Source of the DNA: a virus
Virus record (IMG/VR): IMGVR_UViG_3300017772_000019
Coordinates: 1 to 43,296 of that record
Length of the DNA stretch: 43,296 nt
Reading direction: 5' to 3' (one strand)
The notes below the pieces were generated by a model that searched no databases, was not told the DNA's origin, and worked only from the letters and a program-made list of their open reading frames with translations. Below are positions 9,103 through 16,876 of this stretch, piece after piece. Position numbers and translations under genes: made by a program. Positions within the stretch are counted from its first letter, which is position 1; every line of letters begins with the position of its first letter.

Positions 9103-12100
9103 TGGGACATAAAAAAAGCATAGGACTACCAGGAGGACCAAATGAATTCCTACAAGATATAACACAATATATATCTGTAGATGGATATAGAAATGATAGC
9201 CCAGATAAAACCAATCCAGTTAATCTGATTCCGTCAGGGGATATAAGCATGAAGAATGTTGACTTTCCTATATTGGGTACAGATAACTTAGGCAATTCAC
9301 AAATGATGTTCCCTGAGAATGAATACCAATTTCCAGGTGATATGGTAATGGAAATGCCTATGGCTCAATATGGTCTATCAGATAGCCCACTTCCAAAAAG
9401 ACAAGGTGTTAGGGACAATGGAGATGGCTCTGAGTCCACACATCTTATGGCAACTGAAACTTTAGATGGTAAAAATTGGTTTTCTTTTCCTACACTATTT
9501 CAAGACCCAGATGGTACTTGGATAGACATGTCTACTAAACCTTGGAAAGAAGCATATAAAGAAGCTGAAAGAAGAGGTGAGCTTATAGACTTTGGTACTG
9601 ATAGAGAAAGTGCAATAAAGTTTGGTGAAGGCTCTTGGAAACCAAAAGCTGAATACGGAGGTTCATTACCTAAAGCACAAAGAGGCATAATTAAAAGCAT
9701 AGCAAAAAAAGCAGCACCATATATGGATGATGCAGCTAGTTATATAAAAAACCTATTCTCTAAACAAGGAGATGAAGTTGTTGAAGAAGTTGTTGAAGAA
9801 ACTCCAAATGCAATGTCATTTTTTTCTGATACACCTAAACAACTAAATAGACCTCCTGCAGAAGATTATATATTTTATAGAAATACAAGTAATCCGGAAA
9901 CTATAATGAAGCCTCTTGATTTTGTAAATCCAAGAGAATATGGACATTGGAAAGCTCCTCAAAACTTAAGTTTCTTTACACCAAAGAATTATGCATTTAA
10001 TGACTATGGTGCAGAAAAATGGGGAGCAAAAATAAATCCTAAAAACCCATTTATAGAACAACAACCAAGAACTTATTCAGTAGAAGATGTACAGAAACTT
10101 ATTGATGATGGGTTTGATGCTATTATAACACAAGACTACAAAGGTGCAGACATAAGAGATGCATATCAAATAATCCCTCTAGATAAAACCATTATCTCTA
10201 ACTTAGAGAAGATGAAAAGAATGGGTGGACGTGTTATGCAAGAGGCAGGAGAAACAACAGAAGATGACAATATCCAAACTGTAAATTTACCTGAAGTAGA
10301 GGTTACTGGTAAAAAGAAAAAGAATTGGTTTTTAAATACTTTGAATAATAGTTTTAATCCTTTACTGCAAGTAGATAATGCACTACAAATTTTAGGCATA
10401 CCTTCCAATTTAATTAGAGAAAGTATTGAAGGGTTAAGTGACCAAGGAGATGGTGAATTTAATTGGGGTAATATTATTCCTGATGTATTTAATACCACTA
10501 TACTAGATGATGATGCAAAACAAAAAACAGTATCACAAACTTTAGGTATAGATAATTTTTGGGGAGGGCTTGGAGTTGATTTGCTTACAGATCCTACTTC
10601 TTATGTAGGCGTTGGTGTACTTAAAAATATGTTAGCAAAGGGAGGTAAAAATCTAATACCTAAAGCAATAAAAACCATAACTTCTAAAGGAGCAAAAAGC
10701 ACAGATGATATACTAAAGAATGTTGATAATTTTAAGTCAGAAATAAATTGGGGTAAATGGAATAAAGACATTCCAAGTAATAAAGGTTTAGTAGATGAAT
10801 ATACACAAATTGAGAAACTTGCTAAAGCAGATGGATCATGGATGAAGAACGCTGATGGATCTGCATTTACATTACCAGATGGAAGCTTAGGTACAGCAGA
10901 ACAGTTTGTTCAAACAAATAGTAAGAATTTTAAAAAGGCATATCCTAATGGCATGGATGTAACTTATAGAGGAGCTGATCAACATATACCTGACGGTATG
11001 AGAGGAGACTTTTCTAGTATATACAATAATGATGTTGTTAGACCAAAGGTAGGTTCTGGTTTGTTTACTGGAAATTTAGACTTAGCAAGTGAATATGGTA
11101 ATTTTGCTCTTAAGAGTGGTTCTTTTCCATATTTTACATCTACTCAAAAAACATTAGATGATATTATAGCTGCTGGTGGTAATAAAAAAAGTGCTCTTAA
11201 ATTTGGTGATGAAGGTGGTATATACAAGTTGGCTATACCTACTGTAGATGATGCTAAGCATATTCAATTTGATGCAGGACGTAGAGATTGGACAAATCTT
11301 AATGAGCCTTATGTTTGGGATATGATGTCTCCTGAATTACAAGCAGCATCAAAAAGAGCTAGACCAACTGGAGGCAACTCAGTTATGTATGACCCTAATG
11401 CTTTATATAAAGAAACATTTGCAACAGATGATGTGGCATCATTACTTGAACAAGTAGGAGGAGATAGAGCTACAATAAAAAATGTATATGATTTTGGTGT
11501 GGGAGATGTTCTTATTCATAATAACAAAAAAGGTAAATATGCTAAATCATTATTTGGTAACGATGGTAATTTTAATTTGATGGACAAAAATATTTATAGA
11601 GCAGCAGTACCATTAACAATAGGAGGGTATGGATTAAGTCAACAACAAAGAGGTCCTGGAACTGATAAAGGTTCTACTCCTACTTCTTGGAAAGATTTAA
11701 ATATTAATGTGGAAGGATTAATGAAAGGTCTTAGAAGAGTTGAAAGTGCTGATGGTACATTAATGATGAACCCATATTCTACAGCAACAGGAAACTATGG
11801 TCAAAGATTTTCTGAAATTAAAGAATTATATAAAGGAACAAGAAAAGAATTTTCAGAAGATTTAGAAGCACAAGACAGATTTTTTAAAATGCGTTTAAAT
11901 GAAGGAATAGAGTCTAATGAAACAACTCCATTATTAAAAGATGCATTTGAATTAACTGCTGAATACAAAGATCAGCTAGGTGATGACTGGAATTTTTCAT
12001 ATGAAGATGTAGCAGCATTATCTAATTATTTAGGTAGAGGTGGTACAAGAAAATATTTTGGAAACGTTATAAGAGATGGTATGCCACTAGGTGAGGTCTT

Positions 12101-14090
12101 TCCAAAATTGTGTGGAGAAAATGTTAAGCAACCAAATAAAACTCCTAAAGACTATTTGAAAATTACTAATGAGTTTTATCAAGATGGTGGTGAAAATATT
12201 TATAAAGTAAAAAAAGGAGATAACTTAAGTAGAATAGCAAGAAACTATAATACTTCTGTAGATGAAATAGTAAGTATAAATGATATACCTAATCCAAGTA
12301 TGATTAGTATTGATCAAGAGTTATTAATGCCACAAGGTGTATCACTTGGAAATACACGTTCTAGCTATACAGTTAAGCCAGGAGATACATTAGGAAAGAT
12401 TGCTTCAAGACATAATACATCATATCAAAAGCTAGCTAAAATAAATAACATATCTGATCCAAACATGATACGTGTTAATCAAGATATTTTATTACCTGAA
12501 GACTACAGAGAAGAAGTACCTTTAGCTGAAGAATCATGGATAAGTACAGATGTATTAAAGAAAAACAATAAAGATATTAATTCATTAGCTGATGAACAAG
12601 TAATTGTTAAATCTCAATTATTAAATAATCCTAATGAAAGATATGTTGTTATAGATAAAAAGAATGGAAGGTTAAAGCTTTATCATGGTGATGAGGTTAT
12701 TACTGATTTTGAAGTGTTGACAGGAAAGAATAAAGGAGATCAACAAACTGTTACACAACCCATTGATAAAAATAGAGATGGTAAAATTACTGAAGAGGAT
12801 AAGATAAATGGTATATATCAAGTAGATTGGAGCAAAGGTAATTTATCTACAGGAGCAGGTAAATTTAAAATTAGTAATTCTAGTCCAACAAGTAGTAGAA
12901 AATATATGAATGCTCCAAGTTTTAATTTAATAAATGAAGCAGGTATAGAAGTTAGTACAGCAATACACGGAGCACCTTCTTATAGACAAAAGTATTTTGA
13001 TAATAATGATATAACAGATAACAGAAGTTCTAATGGTTGTATAAACGGTAAATGTAGTGATCTGCAAGGTTTATATGATATGGGTTTACCAAATAATACA
13101 AACGTGTATATTTTACCTGATGATGAGGGTAATGCTTTTGAAATGGTTGATGGTCAGGCTGTATTAAGAATGAGTAGAAAAAATAGAGAAAGTTACCAAA
13201 GCTATGAAAGAAATAATCAAACATATAAAGGTCAAGGAGGTAACTATACTATTAATACATTAAACTATAAACCTATACGTGCACAGTTTGATGTAGAAAA
13301 ATTTAAAGAAGATATATTTACTGCATTTGATTTTAATGATGAAGATGAATTGTATGAAACAACTATTCCATTTATAAATGCATTAATGGATAATAAGAAA
13401 AAGATTATGCAAACTTCTCAAATACCTAGTGATATATATAATCAAATAGCAAAAATTGCTTTTGGAATATACGGTACTGAATCAAATTATGGGGATACTC
13501 ATTCTGCAACAGGTAATTTTAGTAGAGCTGTTAATAAATATTTTAATCCAAAACAATCATCAAGTCCTGATGTACAATCTAAATATTCTACATATGGTGC
13601 TGATAGTGATTCTAATAGTGTAGGATATACACAAATAAGATTTTCATTTTTAAATGATACTGAGAAAGCTGCTTTAAAGAAGTTTAATATTACAAACAAT
13701 TCAGATATGTTAGATCCTGAAAAGTCTGCAATAGCTACAGCTGTAGTATTAGGTATTAGATATAATGAACAATTAACACCTTCTCAAAAAAAGAATCCAA
13801 TGAAGTACTTACCTTCTAAATGGAATAATAGAAGTAATTATGCTAAAAGGGTAAAACAAAATTCTAAATACTTAGATATAGAACAATTAGATATAATGAA
13901 AGCAGGAGGAGAAATAGAAGAAAAACTAATTTATAAAAACTATATGGATGGTAAATATGAAGGAACTAAAATGGATTCTAAAGGAGAAAACATATATGAT
14001 AAGTTAAATAGAAAGTATTTAAGTAAAGCAAGAGAACAAGGGATGACACCTTCTAATTATGTTATGACTTATATAATTCCCAATTCTTAA
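9102..14090 (+). CDS. Multidomain virion protein: ART-like modules, two lysozyme-like domains, LysM x2, L,D-transpeptidase
   Basis: The product has 1662 residues. Domains in order: a phage module with ESTHLMATETLDGKNW and FGEGSW (104-180); a GGSLPKAQ motif (186-193); an ADP-ribosyltransferase-like module (254-375; FYRNTS, FFTPKNYAFNDYG); a second (620-760; YRGAD, GLFTGNLDLASEYG, IYKLAIP); a lysozyme-like domain (870-1010; RRVES with E881, then ATGNYGQRF); LysM repeats at 1034-1077 and 1089-1132; a YkuD L,D-transpeptidase (1180-1330; H1289 in IHGAP, C1313 in SSNGCIN) with an EF-hand loop D1222-D1233; and a C-terminal transglycosylase-like domain (1440-1580; E1460 in GTESNYG, GYTQI at 1508). 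It is probably carried in the virion and acts on peptidoglycan during entry. A lysis role late in infection is possible because of its distance to the holin but less likely. It starts on the previous stop (TAATG). Confidence 0.85.
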   Translation: MGHKKSIGLPGGPNEFLQDITQYISVDGYRNDSPDKTNPVNLIPSGDISMKNVDFPILGTDNLGNSQMMFPENEYQFPGDMVMEMPMAQYGLSDSPLPKRQGVRDNGDGSESTHLMATETLDGKNWFSFPTLFQDPDGTWIDMSTKPWKEAYKEAERRGELIDFGTDRESAIKFGEGSWKPKAEYGGSLPKAQRGIIKSIAKKAAPYMDDAASYIKNLFSKQGDEVVEEVVEETPNAMSFFSDTPKQLNRPPAEDYIFYRNTSNPETIMKPLDFVNPREYGHWKAPQNLSFFTPKNYAFNDYGAEKWGAKINPKNPFIEQQPRTYSVEDVQKLIDDGFDAIITQDYKGADIRDAYQIIPLDKTIISNLEKMKRMGGRVMQEAGETTEDDNIQTVNLPEVEVTGKKKKNWFLNTLNNSFNPLLQVDNALQILGIPSNLIRESIEGLSDQGDGEFNWGNIIPDVFNTTILDDDAKQKTVSQTLGIDNFWGGLGVDLLTDPTSYVGVGVLKNMLAKGGKNLIPKAIKTITSKGAKSTDDILKNVDNFKSEINWGKWNKDIPSNKGLVDEYTQIEKLAKADGSWMKNADGSAFTLPDGSLGTAEQFVQTNSKNFKKAYPNGMDVTYRGADQHIPDGMRGDFSSIYNNDVVRPKVGSGLFTGNLDLASEYGNFALKSGSFPYFTSTQKTLDDIIAAGGNKKSALKFGDEGGIYKLAIPTVDDAKHIQFDAGRRDWTNLNEPYVWDMMSPELQAASKRARPTGGNSVMYDPNALYKETFATDDVASLLEQVGGDRATIKNVYDFGVGDVLIHNNKKGKYAKSLFGNDGNFNLMDKNIYRAAVPLTIGGYGLSQQQRGPGTDKGSTPTSWKDLNINVEGLMKGLRRVESADGTLMMNPYSTATGNYGQRFSEIKELYKGTRKEFSEDLEAQDRFFKMRLNEGIESNETTPLLKDAFELTAEYKDQLGDDWNFSYEDVAALSNYLGRGGTRKYFGNVIRDGMPLGEVFPKLCGENVKQPNKTPKDYLKITNEFYQDGGENIYKVKKGDNLSRIARNYNTSVDEIVSINDIPNPSMISIDQELLMPQGVSLGNTRSSYTVKPGDTLGKIASRHNTSYQKLAKINNISDPNMIRVNQDILLPEDYREEVPLAEESWISTDVLKKNNKDINSLADEQVIVKSQLLNNPNERYVVIDKKNGRLKLYHGDEVITDFEVLTGKNKGDQQTVTQPIDKNRDGKITEEDKINGIYQVDWSKGNLSTGAGKFKISNSSPTSSRKYMNAPSFNLINEAGIEVSTAIHGAPSYRQKYFDNNDITDNRSSNGCINGKCSDLQGLYDMGLPNNTNVYILPDDEGNAFEMVDGQAVLRMSRKNRESYQSYERNNQTYKGQGGNYTINTLNYKPIRAQFDVEKFKEDIFTAFDFNDEDELYETTIPFINALMDNKKKIMQTSQIPSDIYNQIAKIAFGIYGTESNYGDTHSATGNFSRAVNKYFNPKQSSSPDVQSKYSTYGADSDSNSVGYTQIRFSFLNDTEKAALKKFNITNNSDMLDPEKSAIATAVVLGIRYNEQLTPSQKKNPMKYLPSKWNNRSNYAKRVKQNSKYLDIEQLDIMKAGGEIEEKLIYKNYMDGKYEGTKMDSKGENIYDKLNRKYLSKAREQGMTPSNYVMTYIIPNS
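12639..13110 (+). other. YkuD L,D-transpeptidase domain with EF-hand insertion
   Basis: Residues 1180-1336 of the 1662-residue protein. RYVVIDKKNGRLKLYHGDEV is a typical YkuD opening. The catalytic half shows IHGAP (H1289) and SSNGCIN (C1313), close to the family pattern [ST]HGChN but with Asn in place of the His before Gly. Between them lies DKNRDGKITEED (1222-1233), a canonical 12-residue EF-hand loop with Asp/Asn at positions 1, 3 and 5, Gly at 6 and Ile at 8. The family forms 3-3 crosslinks or attaches proteins to peptidoglycan through a cysteine acyl-enzyme. Confidence 0.82.
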
Positions 14091-14144
14091 ACCCTAAAGA
14101 TTAGTGAATCTCCCTAATTATTTGTATATTAATAATATAATATT

Positions 14145-16874
14145 ATGAGTTTGAAAGTAAACAAAAAAAGTGTAAAACAAGATGGAGGAGCAATGATTCC
14201 TGAACAACCTGGTATGCTACAGCAACCAGAGGTTGATCCTGCTGTTCAACAAATTAGTGAGTTTATTAAACAATCACTAGAAGATGGTGCAAAACCTGAA
14301 GAACTAGTAATGAGTTTAGTACAACAAGAAGTTGATCAACAAATTATTGGTCAAGCATTTATGATGGTTGGGTATCAGCAAGAAGATGTTGTTACTTTAT
14401 TTGAGCAGGTTCAAGTATTAGCACAACAAAAACAAGCTGGTGCAAATGAAGTAAATCAAAATCCTCAACAATTAGCACGTAATCAACAGATAGAGCAACG
14501 TCAACAAGGACCTGTTGAAACTGAATCAATTGATACAGAAATATCTGAGACCATGATGGCTAAGTCTGGTATAGAAATAAATCCTAAAAATAAGGGTAAG
14601 TTTACTAGATGGGCTAAAGCACGTGGTATGACTGTTAAGGAAGCATATAACAAGGTTATGTCTAATAGTAAGGCTTATCCTCCATCTGTAGTTAAGATGG
14701 CTAATTTTGCAAAGAATGCTGCAGGATGGAAAAAGGAAGAAGGTGGAGAAGCATTTACTGCTCATATGATGTACAAGGGTCAAAAAGCTGTAAAAGCAAA
14801 TACTATTGAAGATCATTTAAGATTAAAAGAAGATGGTTATGTTCATGCTGATGAACGTAAAAAAGCAAGAAAAGGTGGAGATATGATATATCCAGTTGGT
14901 GCAGCTACATCATCTAATGCACTTCCGTTTGCAATGATGCCTCAAGCAAATGATGGACTTGAGTTACAAAAGAAGGAAGCAGCAGCGGCAGCAGTAGCAG
15001 CAGGTGAAGCAGGGCAGAACACAGATGAAGTTGATTTCATGACTCAGTTTATGAATAATATGAACACTACTCTTGGTGAACAAAATACACAGGGAGACAA
15101 CAGTATAAAAAAAGTAAATAATACTATATCTCAAGGACCATTATATGTTTCTCCTAACCTATATGAGAAAGATGGTTTTTCTTTAGGGAATGCTTTTAAT
15201 TCTGTTTTAAGAGTAGGTAACAATGCCTTTAGTAGTAAAGACCTTGATGGTGATGGAACTAAAGATGGTTATTTAAGAGACTTAAAACCAAAAGCAATAA
15301 ATGCAAAAATTGATAAATATGCAAATGCAAATTACAATATAAATCTAGATGATGTAGTTACTGAAGAGAATTTAAAAAATGCTGCGGTTGCATACAAAAA
15401 ATTTATTTTTGAAAACCCAACAGCAGATGATCAATATGATGCAGTAGGTAATCTAGTTAATGCAGGGTTAGAAGACAACAATATACCTAAGATTGAGATT
15501 CCTCAAGGTACAGAAGATGAATACAAAGACTTCATAGAAAAAAATACAGAGCTATTAGGTGAGACAGCAAAAGCAACATATGACGCATTAAGAAAAAAAT
15601 TAGGTTTTCAACTTGGTGGTTCATTGGCTAAAGCACAATTTAGTGTTCCAGATAGTGGTGCACCTTTTGCAAACCCAATGGAAGGACCTACAGAAGATGC
15701 TACTGAAACACTAACTTTCCAAGAGTGGGTGATGCAAGACTCTGTTAGAAGAGGTGGTGCTAACGCTCCACAAGAGTATCAAGCTTATGTTGAAAGTATG
15801 AGTAATGAAGAGCAAAAACCAGAAGCTAGCACAGTTCCTTTACCTGAACCTGCTGGTATTATTAGTCCAACAGAATGGGATAAGGATGCTGATGGTATTC
15901 CTGATATGGGAATAGATGTTGATATGGGTGATGGCACTGATGTAGCGGGTGACTTTCAATCTGCATATGATAAGGTTGTGAAACCTACAGTAGATGTAGA
16001 CTTTGGAGGAGTAGGTGGATTTGCTAAAAGAGCATACGATAGCAGTCTTATGAAAGGTTTTGAAGGTGTAAGTGGTGGTATTATAGATCTTACTGCAAAC
16101 ATATTTAATCCTTTGAAAAACAGAAAGAATGCTTTAAACCAGGATAAAGATAAAAGAAGTAGAATTGTAGCTGATGAATTATTTGCAATTGAAACAGATC
16201 CATTTAATTCTAGAGGAACTAATAATATTCAAGGTGGGCCTAAAGGTTCTGAAGCAGATAGAACAACAGGTTTATATTTAAATCAAGGAACAATGACAAG
16301 CAAGACTGGTGGTGGTACAAATAATAAAGGATTTAAGGCTTTACCTCCAGCAGTTCAACATAACATACTTAGTAATATGGCTACTGGTGGATCTACAGGT
16401 CCAGAAGCTTATCTGGCTAATGTAGCACAAAGAGGTGGTACAACAGCGGCAAAGGCAGGGTTAGGAAGACTGCTTAAAGAAGGTGTTGAACATTTACCTG
16501 ATGCTTTAAGAAAACTTAAAACATTTTTTGGAAGTAGTGATAAAGCTAATCCTTATGTAAGTTTTAAAGGATTTGGATCTGATGATATACCACAGAATGG
16601 ACCCAATGCATTTAATGAATATATGAATAGTTTTGCTATGATTGATCCTGCAATACTTGCAACTATGACTGGATTACCATTTTTAGAAATGTTTAGAAGT
16701 AATAGTAGAGAAGAAGAGGAAAAATTAAAGTTTGATAATGAACATAGAAAAAGCAGAGGAATGACATCTGATGGGGCTACTTGGAGAAATCAAAAAGGAG
16801 GAGAAACAGTGAGTGTTGATCCAACAATGTTAGCAAAACTAATTGCAGCTGGTGCAGATATAGAAATGTTATAA
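14145..16874 (+). CDS. Virion cargo / ejection protein with Ca-binding-like loops
   Basis: The product has 909 residues and is very rich in Q, N, A and G. Residues 1-130 form Gln-rich helices. Residues 143-205 hold a basic block (INPKNKGKFTRWAKARGM ... VKMANFAKNAAGW) that I recall from internal virion proteins of Bacteroidota phages. A poly-Ala helix (about 278-290) follows. Two Asp-rich loops, DLDGDGTKDG (366-375) and DKDADGIPD (579-587), resemble EF-hand and thrombospondin-3 calcium loops. GGSLAKAQ at 491-498 repeats a motif from the preceding protein. The end, GGETVSVDPTML...AGADIEML, also looks like a conserved family tail. No catalytic motif is seen. I infer capsid cargo ejected with DNA, from composition and position before two similar proteins and the RNA polymerase. 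A 54-nt gap precedes it; 2 nt follow it. Confidence 0.6.
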   Translation: MSLKVNKKSVKQDGGAMIPEQPGMLQQPEVDPAVQQISEFIKQSLEDGAKPEELVMSLVQQEVDQQIIGQAFMMVGYQQEDVVTLFEQVQVLAQQKQAGANEVNQNPQQLARNQQIEQRQQGPVETESIDTEISETMMAKSGIEINPKNKGKFTRWAKARGMTVKEAYNKVMSNSKAYPPSVVKMANFAKNAAGWKKEEGGEAFTAHMMYKGQKAVKANTIEDHLRLKEDGYVHADERKKARKGGDMIYPVGAATSSNALPFAMMPQANDGLELQKKEAAAAAVAAGEAGQNTDEVDFMTQFMNNMNTTLGEQNTQGDNSIKKVNNTISQGPLYVSPNLYEKDGFSLGNAFNSVLRVGNNAFSSKDLDGDGTKDGYLRDLKPKAINAKIDKYANANYNINLDDVVTEENLKNAAVAYKKFIFENPTADDQYDAVGNLVNAGLEDNNIPKIEIPQGTEDEYKDFIEKNTELLGETAKATYDALRKKLGFQLGGSLAKAQFSVPDSGAPFANPMEGPTEDATETLTFQEWVMQDSVRRGGANAPQEYQAYVESMSNEEQKPEASTVPLPEPAGIISPTEWDKDADGIPDMGIDVDMGDGTDVAGDFQSAYDKVVKPTVDVDFGGVGGFAKRAYDSSLMKGFEGVSGGIIDLTANIFNPLKNRKNALNQDKDKRSRIVADELFAIETDPFNSRGTNNIQGGPKGSEADRTTGLYLNQGTMTSKTGGGTNNKGFKALPPAVQHNILSNMATGGSTGPEAYLANVAQRGGTTAAKAGLGRLLKEGVEHLPDALRKLKTFFGSSDKANPYVSFKGFGSDDIPQNGPNAFNEYMNSFAMIDPAILATMTGLPFLEMFRSNSREEEEKLKFDNEHRKSRGMTSDGATWRNQKGGETVSVDPTMLAKLIAAGADIEML

Positions 16875-16876
16875 TT

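Noticed and set aside
9777-9800. Tandem 12-nt repeat (GTTGTTGAAGAA twice)
   Set aside because: It encodes a short VVEE repeat in an acidic linker; it is coding low complexity and not a mobile or regulatory repeat.
14097-14111. AGATT-AGTG-AATCT hairpin in the 54-nt gap before the 909-residue gene
   Set aside because: The stem is short and AT-rich without a T tract; it would be expected by chance in such DNA.
14979-15012. AGC/GCAG-rich run as a microsatellite
   Set aside because: It encodes an Ala-rich helix in the cargo protein and is imperfect, so it is coding composition.
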